A DNA stretch of 64,000 bases, from positions 23,534,560 through 23,598,559 of the forward strand of contig NC_135177.1 in assembly GCF_041146795.1 (NCBI RefSeq), given 5' to 3'. How positions within the stretch are numbered: position 1 is the stretch's first letter; every line of letters starts with the position of its first letter. This stretch comes from Maylandia zebra (lineage: Eukaryota; Chordata; Actinopteri; Cichliformes; Cichlidae). Shown piece by piece: positions 1-22,100 of this stretch. Both the position numbers and the translations under genes were made by a program. The notes beneath the pieces are model-generated. The model was not told the origin of the DNA. It worked only from the letters and a program-made list of their open reading frames with translations, and did no database searches.

Positions 1-816
1 ATCGTCATCATCATTTTTCAACATCCTTTGATGACAGTAGCATGTGTGCGTGAGTCAGCCATCAGTCCATGCATCTTTCTCATCATGCAGCCTGTTTCCA
101 TCCATGACGTCTGCACTCATGTCGTGCAGTCCTAGAAGGCATCTGAAATGCTGGGAGTGGGAGATAGGGTGTGGGGGAGACACAGGTGGAGGGCAGGATG
201 GACTGATAAGAGTGAGAATTAGAGGGGGGAGAAAGAGAGCGAGAGCCACAGACTGCTCAGTCTTCTTCTGTGTGGCATTTTGAGGATTTCAGGGAGATTT
301 GTCTTTCACTCACATTTTTTTTCTACCAGCTAAATAAACTGCCTGAGAATTGAGGTCAATGAGAAAATGTGTGTGTGTGTGTGTGTGTGCATGTGTGAGA
401 GATCGAAAATGGATGAGACAGTGAAAGAACACACAGAGGGAAAGAGAAGAAACAGGGTGACAGTTTTTAAATAGCGACTCAGTGCGACAAGGGAGGGAAA
501 ACAGTTTGGGAGAAGGTGGTGTATGAAGCGTGGCGGTGGGGTGGTCTGATGAGCTGAAGAGAGATAAAAATGATTCATCCCTCTGTGCACAGTATATACA
601 CGCTCACACACACGCAGACACTGTGTGTCCTCTCCGAGTGGAGAGATCTAATTGGCTTGTCCACGAATGCCCCACTCATCTTCTCTCCGCTAATCACGCT
701 CTGCACGTGTGTGTGTGTGTGTGTGTGTCTGTGTGTGTGTTCCACAATCATCGTATGTATGTGTGTGTGAGAGAGAACGAGTTCTCAGCGCAGATTGTTT
801 TTCTGTTTTATTTCAG
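1..816 (+). other. prkcg intron sequence upstream of the first visible exon
   Basis: No coding segment is recognised here. It holds GT-rich simple repeats at about 367-389 and 707-741 and ends in a pyrimidine tract and acceptor TTTCAG at 811-816. Upstream prkcg exons must lie before position 1. Confidence 0.7.
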
Positions 817-10142
<9,326 letters not shown>

Positions 10143-11210
10143 AAACGGCTCCCAAATCTGCTCCAGCCGCCGTTCCAAGTCTAGCCAGATGATCCTGTTA
10201 TCCTTCCGATTGTAGTTTTATAGCAGAGAATTTGAACGTGAGAGCTAGCAGCGAGTATTACACCTCTCATAACCAAATTCAGACGTTTACATGAAAATGC
10301 CAAGACACCTCGATTTTCGGGCACTCTCTTTGATGCATGTCTATTAACTCACTCATCACACAATGTGTATCAACACTGCAAACATAGTCAGTACTATGGA
10401 CTGCCATCTTAGACTTTTTTTATAAGACTTAACTTGATCTAAAGGTACTGTAGTATGAACGTGAGAAAAATAATCTCTATGCATGCAGATAGTTTTTATA
10501 GCACTAGACTATCCAAGGCAGATACTTTACTTTCCTTTCCTTTAAGTAAAGTAGTCATATGTTGTGCACACGTGCAATTTACCAGTTATATTTCACCAGT
10601 CAGGGTTTCATTCATGCAGCTACAATGACCACACAGTATGTAAAAGCAGGACATCTCACCATTTTGATGCCAATTCCACCTTAGCACTTTGTATTGTCCA
10701 TTGCAAGTACTCAGCATCAACAGCACTTAAATGTTTCTTTCTGACTACCTACAGTATCTCACTCTGGGGTTTTTTGTGCTCTCTATTTTGGATAAATGAC
10801 ATGTTGACTATGAAGCAAATTGAGCGGGGAGCCATTTTTAGATATTTGTGTATTTTATAAGAGAGGCGTCCTGTGGAAGCGCTTAGTCAGACTCCTCTGA
10901 CCTGGCTCGACCTCAAGGTTTAACGACTTCAGATGACCCACTGAGATGTTTAAACAATGCAGTTATCACAATGTGACAGTTAGGGTGGACCACAGCTCTG
11001 CTCCACCCACCCAGGCTCACACTGTGTGGTGTGTAATGTCACTGGAAGGGAGTCCTCATTTGACATTCACAGTTTATCTGCATTATTATTATTTTTTTAT
11101 TCTTGAGCACGCTATGGAATATGGCCTATCTGCATTGCAACTACAAATATCCTATTACTCCAAGTAAACATTACAGTTTTATCAATAAAAGCCTCTTTTT
11201 AATGTCTTTC
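10143..11210 (+). other. Probable prkcg 3' UTR
   Basis: AT-rich sequence downstream of the prkcg stop without further coding potential. A canonical AATAAA hexamer at 11184-11189 is the best poly(A)-signal candidate. The real end cannot be fixed without transcript data. Confidence 0.5.
11184..11189 (+). terminator. Candidate poly(A) signal of prkcg
   Basis: AATAAA about 1.04 kb past the stop codon. Chosen by position only. Other AT-rich variants exist nearby. Confidence 0.4.
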
Positions 11211-13680
11211 CCAGACGAGAGGCTTGTTAGCTTGCACAGGTACATATACTTATGATTTTAATGGTGTATGCCGTAAAGCTTTTTGCTGTGTAATGATGTG
11301 CTCACAGTATTGATTAGGAGTAATTAAAAGTGAGGCTCACTGGGACTGTTCAATACGTGGAAAAATAACAGCAGTGCTGTCATTAAGCCCTATCTGAGCA
11401 GAGCAGGTGGCTGCAAACTTGCTGTGCAAAAATCTCATCCCCGTGCTCTTATCTAATGAACCAGCTGGTCATTTTACACATAAATATGCTTTATTTCTTT
11501 GATTCTTTTTTTCATGTACAGTTTTGCTTTACATCTGTTTGCCTGTTATTTTAGATCCGATTGAGCCAAAGTCAGATGTCAGTGCACACAATCCCTCAGT
11601 ACGATAATTACAATAGATGATGATCAATAGTGCAATAGATCATTGATAGATCATGTATCTGATAGGTTTTGTTTTTATGTGCTGGAAAAAGAAAATAAAG
11701 TTGATGGGAAAAAATGATGAAACAGCACCAGTGAAGTGTCTCTTTCTGTGATGGCGTGCGAAGCTGCTGACAAACAAACACGCACGGCCTCTCGCTTTGT
11801 CTTCACTACGAGCCTGCCTCCCTGTCACGCTCCTCCCCGCACTTTCACACATACTCACGCTCAAAAGTGCAATCCCTGGCATGTGAACACACTCACGCAC
11901 GGAGAAGATGCTGACCCCTCTGTTCAGTGGGCTACTGTAGCTGTTGAACCAGCAAAAACACCTCTCAGGCATCTCCCTCCTCTGAAGCAGCCCCCCCCCC
12001 CCCCCCCCCCCCCCCGGCCCCTCCAGCATCACCATGATGGGACTAATATCCCTGTGGAGATCTGAGTTATAACAAGTTGACCTTCACATTAAAATCTCAT
12101 CAACTTCCCATCTCCCTGTCTACTTCCCTCCCTTCTCTATCTGCCCTTCATCTCTGTTCCCCTCTGTTTGTCTTTTCTGTCAGTTCTGCACTGTAAATGC
12201 TTTACTGCATCGTTGTACATCATTCTTCAATAATCACCTGTCCAAATTTATTGTGTTGCTTGTATCTCTTTGAAATACTCCTGTTGCTGGCTGTTGATAT
12301 GTGTAGCTTGTCTTCTCCCGGCCTCTACATCAGTATTATGATCTGATTTACACTTATACAGTATTTTCTATGCTAATGGTGTTCAGGCAGTGGATATGTA
12401 GGAGTATAATTTTGAGTGGACTATATCATATAAAAGCATATTTTAATGAAAAAAAACCTTCTTGATCTTTGTGTTGATTTATTTCTTTATTTTTAAAAAA
12501 GCCATTGTTCATACTTGCTTACGTTAAAGTGACTTTAATCTGAATATACCTGAGGTAGATATGTTTGTAATGACAGATAAACCTTCTTAATTGTCTGGGA
12601 TATGTTTCTAATCTGCAGTGCAGACCTGAAGAGTGTCAAACAGAAAATAAAGCACGTAATGACACTTTTCCTCATCAGCCTGTTTCTTTTACATCTAAAG
12701 CTGATTCTTAACTTCCATCACAATCTTTTCTCTAGCACTGACAGCATCAGCCTTGGTGTAACTGAACCACCAGCGCTCAGTGGTTGGAGTTGTATGTGCA
12801 GTCCATCATTCACTGTCACTCTGACACGATATCATCCCCCTCCTTCGCCACTGCCTCCTCTGCTTCTATCTCTATCCTTCGTCGCTCCTATCGCGCCTCA
12901 GTCTCTTATTCTCGCCCCCCTTAATCTCTCACTCTCGTTCTCGCTCGTGCCCTGAGGTCAGAGTGTGCTGTAGACTATTGATATCGTTGCTAAAAATATA
13001 TGAATCCTCCACCAGCCAGCTAAAAATAGAGTAAGGGACACAGACCACAGGAGACAAAGAAGGAGGGGACAGGAGGAGAACGTGAAGGAGAGGTTACTAC
13101 ACGTTTTTCTGATATTCATCAGTACTGTGGGGTTGAATGAAAGTCCTTATTCAGTCATTAGTTATCTACTGTGCGATACTGAGGGTAGGTAATCTATCGT
13201 TTGTGTTTATTTTCAAAACTCCACACAGCAAATGTGTGAAATTTGGAGTTTTTCACCCTTTCCATCCCTAAAGATACTCACTAATGAGTCCTCAACTTTT
13301 TTCGTTCAGCTTCTCTTGGCTGGAAAACGTTATATTTATTATATAGTGATATATAATATTGTATATTACTGTTCATCGTGTGAGAAAATTATTGCAAATG
13401 TTTACCACATGGACGTTATTTATTCCCTTAAAATCATTTTAAAAGATGTGACATCAAGTAATTTATAGAAACTGTATGCTCATGGCAGCTTCTGTGAAGG
13501 TTGCTGGGACAGTTTCAAAGAGTTTTAAAGAGTGAGTACAAAAGCAAGTATTAAAAAAAAAAGCCTATATTATTTTCTTTAAATGTGACAACACATCCAG
13601 AAAAATTGATGTTAAAAAGGATGAGTGAGTATTACTATACAACAGTTTATACAGTGAAGTGCGATATGACATCACTCCAC
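11211..13680. other. prkcg-cacng7 intergenic sequence
   Basis: No gene recognised. Holds a 25-nt cytosine run (11991-12015) and pyrimidine-rich stretches around 12090-12180 and 12830-12950. Otherwise AT-rich. Confidence 0.5.
11991..12015. repeat. Poly-C homopolymer tract
   Basis: Twenty-five consecutive C residues followed by GG. On the opposite strand this is a G-run able to stack. Length is likely variable and error-prone in assemblies. Confidence 0.95.
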
Positions 13681-14056
13681 TCCACCTCTCTCTCTCACAC
13701 ACACATACTCACATATACTCTCTCTCTTTCTCTCTCACTCTCTCTCCCTTCGACACTTTTACCCCCCTGCTCCCGCTACAGTATGTCTCTTTGGTAACCA
13801 AAGTAGCTTCCTGAACCGATCCACCGCAGTGCCTGGGACAGACGGAGTGAAAGAGAGAGTGAGGAATTTTAGAGGATGGGTAAGGGGGCTTAAGGGAAAA
13901 CACACAGAGGAGAGAAGAAGACAGGGAGAGAGAGAGAGTAAGAAGGAAAGGGGAAAAAGGAGAGAAGAGAGTGAGAGGAGAGACAAAACCCCAGCAAGCC
14001 TCCCTGGTGTGAGGTTTCTTGGCTTACTGACGTGTGCGCACGACTCTCGTGGCACG
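13680..14056 (+). promoter_or_regulatory. Candidate cacng7 promoter / non-coding first exon
   Basis: A CT-dinucleotide tract (about 13683-13750) leads into a GA-rich segment with a CpG-containing end (TGACGTGTGCGCACGACTC) and a strong splice donor GGCACG/GTGAGT, putting an exon end at 14056. The cacng7 ATG directly follows an acceptor, so a non-coding upstream exon is required. This is the nearest plausible one, about 4.9 kb upstream. The cap site is unknown. Confidence 0.4.
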
Positions 14057-15382
14057 GTGAGTATTTCCCCCTCTCATTGAATACCTGCATTTATGCGTCT
14101 TTTCGTAGAAATTATAATCATGACTCCCCGTTTTGTTTCGTCTTTTTAACCCGACTTAAAATGTACGTGCCTGTGTGACAGCTGTGAAAAGAGCTGAATT
14201 CATAAGTCGTGTTAGCGTAAAGATAGCCGCTCGTGCTCCAGTGAGAGCGCACGCGAGGTGGTGGTGGGGGGCAAAAAATGTTCTTACCTGACAGCTAAGT
14301 CGTTGAGCAGCTCTATTTATTTTACCCATTCCGGTTTTTCAACGTGAGTCGCTCACATGTTCCCTGCTCTGTGTTTATCATCTCAAAACTCCGCGTGTGA
14401 GTGCGTGTGACAGCTGCGGGGGTGGGGGGCTAAACAAACCCGTATAGATGCTCGTGTGACTGCCTCACTCAGTACTAGGGTGTTCTTTTGCGGGTACGTG
14501 AGAGTATAGTGGCAGTGTTTATCTATCCGCTTTGCACCGTGAAAAAAAGAGAAAGAAATGATGCGAGTGGATTGTCAGAGTGTGTCTGCGCAGAAACCAC
14601 GAGCAAAACCTTCTACTGAGTCATGGTATCCACGTTTAGTTCCCGTGAAGTCTTTTATTTCCTAATGAGTGGTTTCATTGATTTCTCCAGGGCTGACAAC
14701 CAGTGCACACCTTTTAATTCGGGGTACGCGCACTCCCGTCGTGCGCGTCCATGTCGAGTACTCCTTCCATTTTTTGGGCCAAGGTCTTTTCTCGTGTTAA
14801 CCTATATCTTCTCGATACACTCCTTCTGTGCCTGTCTTTAAAAGATCTCTCCACACGTAGTTCGTCCCCATCTTCTCTTCTTTCTGCTGCTTTTGCTTTC
14901 GTTTTATTTAAGCTGGGTTGTTTCTTTCACATCCTCTCCTCTTTTCCATCACTGCCTCTTTCTTTCTTGGTGTCTCTTTCCTGAGAGGCTTACAGGTGAT
15001 GTCAGTCTGCAGATTGTGACAGATTGGAGTGAATTAAACCTTTTGTCCCCCTTGTGGCTCCTATCTAACCAATTCAATTGGCTCATTGCTTTCAGGATGA
15101 AGGAGCTGAGGGGCTGTGTCAGAGCACTAAAATGGGATTGTTATCACAAATCTAACAGGAAACTGATTTTTTTTCTCCTTTGCTCTTTTTTTCAAACTCA
15201 AACCCAATCTTAAGTCTGAGTGCTTATTTCTTCAAAAGCCACAGCAGCCCTTTAGAAGATTTCTGGCACAATAAATCAGTGCTTTTAATTTTTAATCCCA
15301 ATCTGTTACGAGCCAGCAGGTCGTATTTTTGTTGTTGTTCTTGGATTTCAGTGTGTTTCTATGACGTTGTGCTCAAAAACAG

Positions 15383-15403
15383 GGTGCTGTCCGTGGTGCT
15401 GAA
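15383..15403 (-). promoter_or_regulatory. RE1/NRSE (REST-binding) site, copy 1
   Basis: On the minus strand the 21 bp read TTCAGCACC, then AC, then GGACAGCACC. This matches the commonly cited NRSE consensus (second half GGACAGCGCC) at 20 of 21 positions. REST silences neuronal genes in non-neuronal cells, and both flanking genes are neuronal. Confidence 0.85.
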
Positions 15404-15418
15404 CAAGTCTGAAAACAG

Positions 15419-15439
15419 GGTGCTGTCCGTGGTGCTGAA
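15419..15439 (-). promoter_or_regulatory. RE1/NRSE (REST-binding) site, copy 2
   Basis: Identical in all 21 bases to copy 1 and offset by 36 bp, from the tandem duplication. Same orientation. The first half, 2-bp spacer and second half have canonical spacing. Confidence 0.85.
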
Positions 15440-16898
15440 CAAGCCTAGGAGAGCAACTCGGGCACATCAACTCGTTTGTGCAATTTTGCAACTCCACTTT
15501 GATTCACACTCGTTTCTGACCACTCTGGCATTTCCTCCAACAAGTTGGGAAGTGTGATTATTTCTTCGTGAGCCCACTCCTCTGTGTCCTCTGATCTTAT
15601 CTTTATACCTCATCGGTCTATCCCTCCAATCATGCTGTGTCATTTCACGGAGTTGTTTTTGAGTTCACGGTGACCCTGCCTTGAACTCTTTAACTTAAAC
15701 TTTTCAGCACCAGTCGACTGTTACTGTGGCAGCGGGAGCTGAAATTGGCCTGCCGTGTGATTTAGACCCCCCAGTTAAAGAAGGAAAGTTAAGACCAGGG
15801 CAGCAGGAAACTCATGTACAGCTTAAGCCCATGCAAATCCTCAGTTGTTCCCTTGTGTGGCAGATGACAGTGCCAATTTGTATCCTTTCCCATTTATGTA
15901 TCTTGTAAGTTTTCCTTTTAATCTCAGTGGCTTTCCATCTTTCATGTGTTTGTCTGACTGGACTTTTTGTGGTTGTGGTTCCTCACTTCTGTCTGCCCCA
16001 TTAGTAATGCAATCCTTACTTCATCTGCTTCTTTCATCCTTTCAGATGCCCAAACTTGTCATTTCTCAGACTATTTCTCTAATGTGTACCCTCTACCATC
16101 ACCCAGTTCTGTTCTTACACATCATTATTGTGCCTAGCGCACAAAAGAAACTCTATTCATCCCTGCTGCTGCATAGAAACTGAGGGAACTTAGTGGTCAC
16201 ATCTCCCACAATGGGTGTCCAGATAAGACGAGACCAGGCTTAATCTTTAAGAGTTTGTTCCCCAGTAGACTACTTTTTTTTGTAACCAGACTTCTCAAAG
16301 ACTCAAAGGTTTGTCATACAAAGAGAGAGCAGAATAATAAAGTGGTTCTCATGTTTTAGTCATTATTTGACATTAAAGTTTCTGTTGTCACAGCCGTCGG
16401 AGGTGCACGATAAATGGCCCACGCTGTTAAATTAATTTGCAACCCTGAGCGTTACTTTTTTAAGTCATTATTTTATGCAGATGTATTGTCGTATGTTTAA
16501 TAGGTGTGAATAATTGATTTGCAGTTTCTGTGCAGCAAAAAGGGGGTCAGGATTTACAAGGGGTGATGCAAGAAACTGTGGAGATTTTTATTAATGACCG
16601 TGAAACAGTGTAGTGTGAGTTCAAATAAGAGCTCAGAGCAGCAGTGATATGCTGAGGAAAGGCTCAAGCGCACATTTTTCAAACCTTAAAGCAACGTGTT
16701 ACATCAGCTGAAGAACATGGATGATTCCACTCCCGTCCTCTACTGAAAGAACAAGAGGTTGAAGCTTGAGTTGTTGTTTAAAGAAGTTCTTTTGCTTTCT
16801 TTCCAAGCTCCTTAGATTGCCATGACCTGGATGACTGAGAACCTACCCAAATGAGTTGCTACATGTTTACCAAAATTAGATGGTGTAAGGGTGAAAAA

Positions 16899-17268
16899 GG
16901 GGCAGCACGGCGGCACGGTGGTTAGCACTGTTGCCGCACCGCAAGAAGGTCCTGAGTTCAATTCCACCATCAGGCCGGGGTCTTTCTGTGTGGAGTTTGT
17001 ATGTTCTCCCGGTGTCTGCGTGGGTTCCCTCCGGGTACTCCGGCTTCCTCCCACCGTCCAAAGACATGCAGCTTGTGGGGATAGGTTCATTGGATAATCC
17101 AAATTGCCACTAGGTGTGAATGGTTGTCTGTCCCTGTGTGTTGGCCCTGCGACAGACTGGCGACCTGTCAGGGTGTACCCCGCCTCTCGCCCTATGACAG
17201 CTGGGATTGGCTCCAGCACCCCCTGCGACCCTGAAAAGGATAAGCGGAAGCGAATGGATGGATGGATG
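16899..17268 (+). mobile_element. tRNA-like SINE with (ATGG)n tail, copy 1
   Basis: Starts GGCAGCACGG. Carries tRNA-promoter-like boxes (TGGTTAGCACTG and GAGTTCAATTCC) and ends in ATGGATGGATGG. It is flanked by a perfect 14-bp target-site duplication GTAAGGGTGAAAAA at 16885-16898 and 17269-17282, as expected for retroposition. The family recurs at 17361 and 24676. Confidence 0.85.
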
Positions 17269-17360
17269 GTAAGGGTGAAAAACCATCCATGGTGTGGTGA
17301 AAATCAACTCTGGTCTCAAGCAAGCTAAGGGTTATATTTTAAAGTGGCTACTTAATTCTA

Positions 17361-17635
17361 GAGCGCAATGGTTAGCACTGTTGCCTCACAGCAAGAAGGT
17401 ACTGGGTTCAAATCCACCATCTGGGCCAGGGCCTTTCTGTGTGGAGTTCGCATGTTCTCTCTGGCTTCCTTCCACAGTTCAAAAGCATGCAGTTAGTGGG
17501 GTTGGGTTAATTAGTGATTATAAATAGGTGGAATGGTTTTCTGTGACCTGTCCAGGGTGTACCCTGCCTCTCCCACAATGGCAGCCCCACGACACTGAAT
17601 TGGATAAGCAGAAGAGGATGGATGGATGGATGGAT
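17361..17635 (+). mobile_element. tRNA-like SINE with (ATGG)n tail, copy 2
   Basis: Same family as the copy at 16899, with a shorter middle. B-box-like GGGTTCAAATCC and a GGATGGATGGATGG tail. Imperfect flanking duplication TACTTAATTCTA (17349-17360) against TACTTATTCTA (17636-17646). Confidence 0.8.
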
Positions 17636-18955
17636 TACTTATTCTACCTATAGCCCACAGTTTCGATGAACACAGCCCTGAAAAATGATGTTTCCTTAGT
17701 AAGCACTAGGACACTAAAGTAGTTTTTAGTGGCTTATGTCAGATTGCAGTGCTTATTTAATGCTTCTATTACACTGTCAGGTTTTATTTATTTCATCTTA
17801 ATTGCTGCACACACTGCAAGAATGTGAAAATCACAAACTAAAAAAGTGTGCAGCTGCTGATAAATGCAAGTCATTCCAGACACATCTCCAGCATCTAAGT
17901 GATTTCAAATGTTGACAGTTGGACCTAATTAGCCGTCTAAAGCTAGAGAAACATATTTTTCTAAGGAGTGTTAAGAATGTTTAAAGATTATATGATCATA
18001 CATAGGGAAATGTGTAAAGAAATGCAAACACCATGATTAGTTAGTGGGAGTGTCTGCAGGTGATCACCACACACTATGCAGCTCAAAAAACCTGTGTTAA
18101 TAAGGTAAGGGAAAAACCAGGGTGAAGACCGTCTGGCAGACACTCACGTCTGCTCATTAGGCTCATTAAGCTCGTTAGGCATGTTGTGCATCATAGTACC
18201 TGAAAGCTGTTCTCTCTTCTCTTCCTTCATCTGGATTTAAAGAGATTTTTAGCAGGAAAAGCAAAGGGGGGCAAGTATAAGATTTTGAAAAGTGAAAGGA
18301 ACGTCAGCCTGATGTCCTCCACTTTTGCAAACACTGCAGTGAATACAAATCAAAGGAAAATATTCAAACTCTCAGGCTGACAAGTCATCTTCATTATTGT
18401 AATAAACCTCACAATATAGCTATAACAAATTACAGTAAGCATCAGCCTTCTCTGTGTTTCGCATGCCTCCATTACTTATGAAGCTGATGACACTGAACAA
18501 GGTTCCAAATTAAGCAGAGGCTACACAGACACAGAAACTCTTGAATCTATACAGACAGCATGTTCAAGTCTTTCCCGGTCAACCAGAATTAAGTCACAGA
18601 AAGACCATGTGTGAGTCACGTAAGACCTCAACTCTCCTTCCTAATCTGTGTATCTGTTTTTCTGCTTTTTTTTTTTAGTCCTTTCATAATTTTATTTGTG
18701 AATTCATCATTCGTTTTGTTGGCTCCTCTCTAACCTTAAACAGGATTGGTTGCCAGTGAATGTGTCACTAACTCTTCTTTAGCAATAACAAGGCAGGACA
18801 GGAGGATAGCCTGTAGCTCTTTTTCCCCATGTGAGCGTGTCACATGTCTGTCTCAGAGTTTCCCGTCTCTAATGACCTCCCCTTAGTGAGCCCTTCCATA
18901 TCTACCTATATTTCTGTCTGCAGTTTTGATGTGCCTCTCTCATCCTGCCTTCCAG

Positions 18956-19151
18956 ATGAGTACGTGTAGCAGCCGTGCGTTAACCATCCTGTCCACAGTG
19001 TTCGGCGCCTGCGGACTGTTGCTGGTCGGGGTGGCTGTGTCCACGGACTATTGGCTCATAATGGTGGAGGGAATCATCCTACAGCAGAACCAGAGCCAGG
19101 AGGTGAAGATGGCGCTCCATTCAGGCCTCTGGAGAGTTTGCTTTGTGGCTG
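18956..19151 (+). CDS. cacng7: cacng7 coding exon 1: TM1 and first extracellular loop
   Basis: 196 bp ending in phase 1, residues 1-65. TM1 is about residues 8-28. The loop carries TDYWL, NQS and HSGLWRVCFVAG, the W-x2-C part of the claudin signature. Donor GTAGGA. Confidence 0.95.
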
Positions 19152-22100
19152 GTAGGAAGATACAGCACATGTATATATATATATATGCAAAGAATGACTG
19201 AATTCATATTTGATCATCACGCAGTGACAAACACACAGAAAGAGCAACAGAGTGAGAGAGCAGAAATCAGAGAAAAGACAGCTAGCAACCTTCCGGCCTT
19301 TGGAATCATAGCTGTCACAAAACATGATCGTTACCTGTGAGCAGGACTGCAGAGACCCACATGCTCTTTTGATTTTAGTGTGTTTCTTCATGCACCACTG
19401 ACTTTGATCCTTGACCAACCCCAACATTTTCCACCTTTTGTGGTTGCTCACAGGATCAGAAAATGGGAGATGTGTTGCGTCAGAGTATTTCACCGAGCCC
19501 GATATAGAGATCACCACTGAAAACACTGCGAACATCCTGAGTGAGTAAAACACAGCAGCGGCATTACACTTCATCTACTGTGTGAGAGCCTGCAGCGGTG
19601 TCCCCCTGCTGACTGTTTGAGGGTACTGATGTTTGAGTGCAGCAGTTCATCAGTGTTAAAATTCATCAGCAGGTTCTGTAAGTTGACAAGTTTGAGAAAA
19701 AGAAATCCAAAGATGTTGAATTTAGAAAAATTATTCATCCAGTGATTCAAAGGTTTTATTTTTTCATTGTAAAGACTTTGCATGAGGTATAATATGTTTT
19801 GTGTTAAACCCTTCAGATTGCAGTAGATTACCAATGAATTAGTAAATTCAGTGATTTAACTCCATAATCTATTAGATATTTCACTACAAATTTTATTTAT
19901 ATAGCACGTATTAAGTGTAGGACTGTGTTAATAAAAAGGTTTTGAGTCTGTTTTTGAATGTACGCACAGACAATGTATCCACACTAACTGAAAGCACCCT
20001 TTGTGGACTGAGATCTGACTCTGAAAACGTAAAACATTTGAGCCTGGTGACCTCAGTGGTCTGTCTGGGTTGTAGAGAGTGAGTGATTATATTTTTGTAT
20101 ATCTGCAATTGCTGTAATGCCATTTATTTATATGTTGTTGTCAGAAGTCAGAAAGAAGAAAATTACAAGGAATTAGAGGGGGGGAAATGACAAATTCCTG
20201 TTGTCTCCAAGTAGAAATGTTTGTGTTTTACAAGTTTTATAGGACTTTCCTCGTAGACGTGACCCCATTGTAAAAAAAAAAAAAAGTTTATTCAATTCAT
20301 GCTCAATTCATCTAGGATGAGACATAAGTCTTATGAAACATGCAAGACATAAAAAAATAATGTAATTTAACTCTTTTAAGGCCAAGATTATCATCTCCTC
20401 TCTCCCCAGTTTAAGGTCACATCCTAAAACGTGCATTTAACACTGTGACCTCTCCTTCCTCCAGAGATGGTGCGTACGGCCACGCCCTTCCCGATGGTGT
20501 CGCTGCTCTTTGTCTTCACTGCCTTCGTCATCAGTAACATCGGACACATCCGACCTCAGCGCACCATCCTGGCCTTTGTGTCCGGCATCTTCTTCATCCT
20601 CTCAGGTGGGACCCATTACTCATGTCCTGCTGTTACTGCTCCCTCACTCTGTGATTGATTACAGCGTCCTGGTGTGTCCTGTGTCACACATGCAGACACT
20701 CCATCACAGCTCTATTTCTGGTCTGTGATGCAGGTGTGGGGAGTGTCAATAGAAAAGGTCAATGGATTTGCTTTGAATGTTCCCGCTGGGTTTTTCATTT
20801 GACTTTGTCTCGTATAAACTTTATTAACTTGTTAATTAGGAGTAGCTCTTCCTCCATATTTTAGTGGCATATTTTTAAAAGAGTGTTAAAAAAAATTGCA
20901 AAAACCTTTGAATATTTCTTAAGCAGCTTAAGCAGGTTTTTCAGCAGCATTTTCTTCATTAGTGCAGCCGGTCTTGTTGAACAGCAGATGGCGGTAATGC
21001 TCCCGTTTCTGGTGCTCAGCCTGATCGTCAGTGGCCACATTGGAGCTTGTGTTCTCTGGCGGTTCTTTCTCCTAACATGCACTTTTGAGGAGGAAGCGTG
21101 ACTGCAGAGCTCAGAGGAGTATCACGCAGAGTCTGATATGATGACTTCGACATGCCATTTCAGAGTATACGAGGTAATAAATGTTATGTAATGAAGGTTA
21201 CATAATGTTTATAGCCTCTGCTGGAGTGTCACAGTGTTTTACTTTATGCCTTATTTTGATAATAGGGTGATAATAAGGTGCAAGTGTATCAAATTGCTTA
21301 CATACTCTGCTGCACTAAGCCTCTCTGTGCCTTCCTCCTGCCTTCCCTACTACACACCCCTCTCAACCCTCCCTCCCCAGCCCCTCTCCTTCCTCCTATT
21401 CCTTTCCTCACCCCTTCATTCAAAGGATATTATTTCTGAGTCATTGTTGCTGCAGTGGTGTGTGCGGAAGGATGTTCCACTGGCATCTCTGACGCTGTAG
21501 TCTGGTAAATATTGTAGTTTGTATTGGCAGGCTGGGTGCAATGGCACCCTGTTCTGGTTAACATAACAGTATTCAGCGCAGGAAATAAAAAAACAGCATG
21601 GGGCCACAGATGTTTAATCTTGGTTAGAGGCTCTCCCGCTCTCTCTGTTACTCGCTTTCCCTCCCTCTCTTTTTCTGTTTATCTCTTCCCCCAACAAACA
21701 CACCACAGATGAGCTGCACGCCTCCTTGCACCATTTACCTTCATGTTTGCTTCCCCTTTGTCTCACACTCAACACTTCTTCTTTTCCTGCCTCTGACTGT
21801 GCACGTGCCTGTGTGTTCCTTTGGATTTTCAGGCATTAACTCAGATAAAGATGTACTTCTGCTGCAGGATTGACAGCAGCACGGTTTCTGCATTTCCCAC
21901 GCGTTTCAAATTTAAGTCAACAACGAAACCAGGCCATTCACGTAGAGGGCATAAGCACTTGACAGCCCTGTAGTGCACTTGAATGTTGCGGTGAAATATT
22001 CATATTCGCTGCTTACAGCATGATGCTGTCTTTGAATATTGATACTGTGATGTTGGCCATATGTTGCATCTCATAATTTTAACATAGCCAAAGTAAGGTG

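Larger units (their letters stand above)
15376..15447. repeat. 36-bp tandem duplication containing RE1 sites
   Basis: Two adjacent 36-bp units differing only near their ends (ACAAGTCTG against ACAAGCCTAG). Each unit spans a complete RE1-like site, so the duplication doubles the silencer. Confidence 0.95.
14057..18955 (+). other. Sequence upstream of cacng7 coding exon 1 (probable 5' UTR intron)
   Basis: 4.9 kb without coding exons. It holds the tandem RE1 pair (15376-15447), a third RE1-like half-site (15703-15711) and two SINE copies (16899-17268, 17361-17635). It ends with the acceptor CCTTCCAG directly before the cacng7 ATG. Confidence 0.5.
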
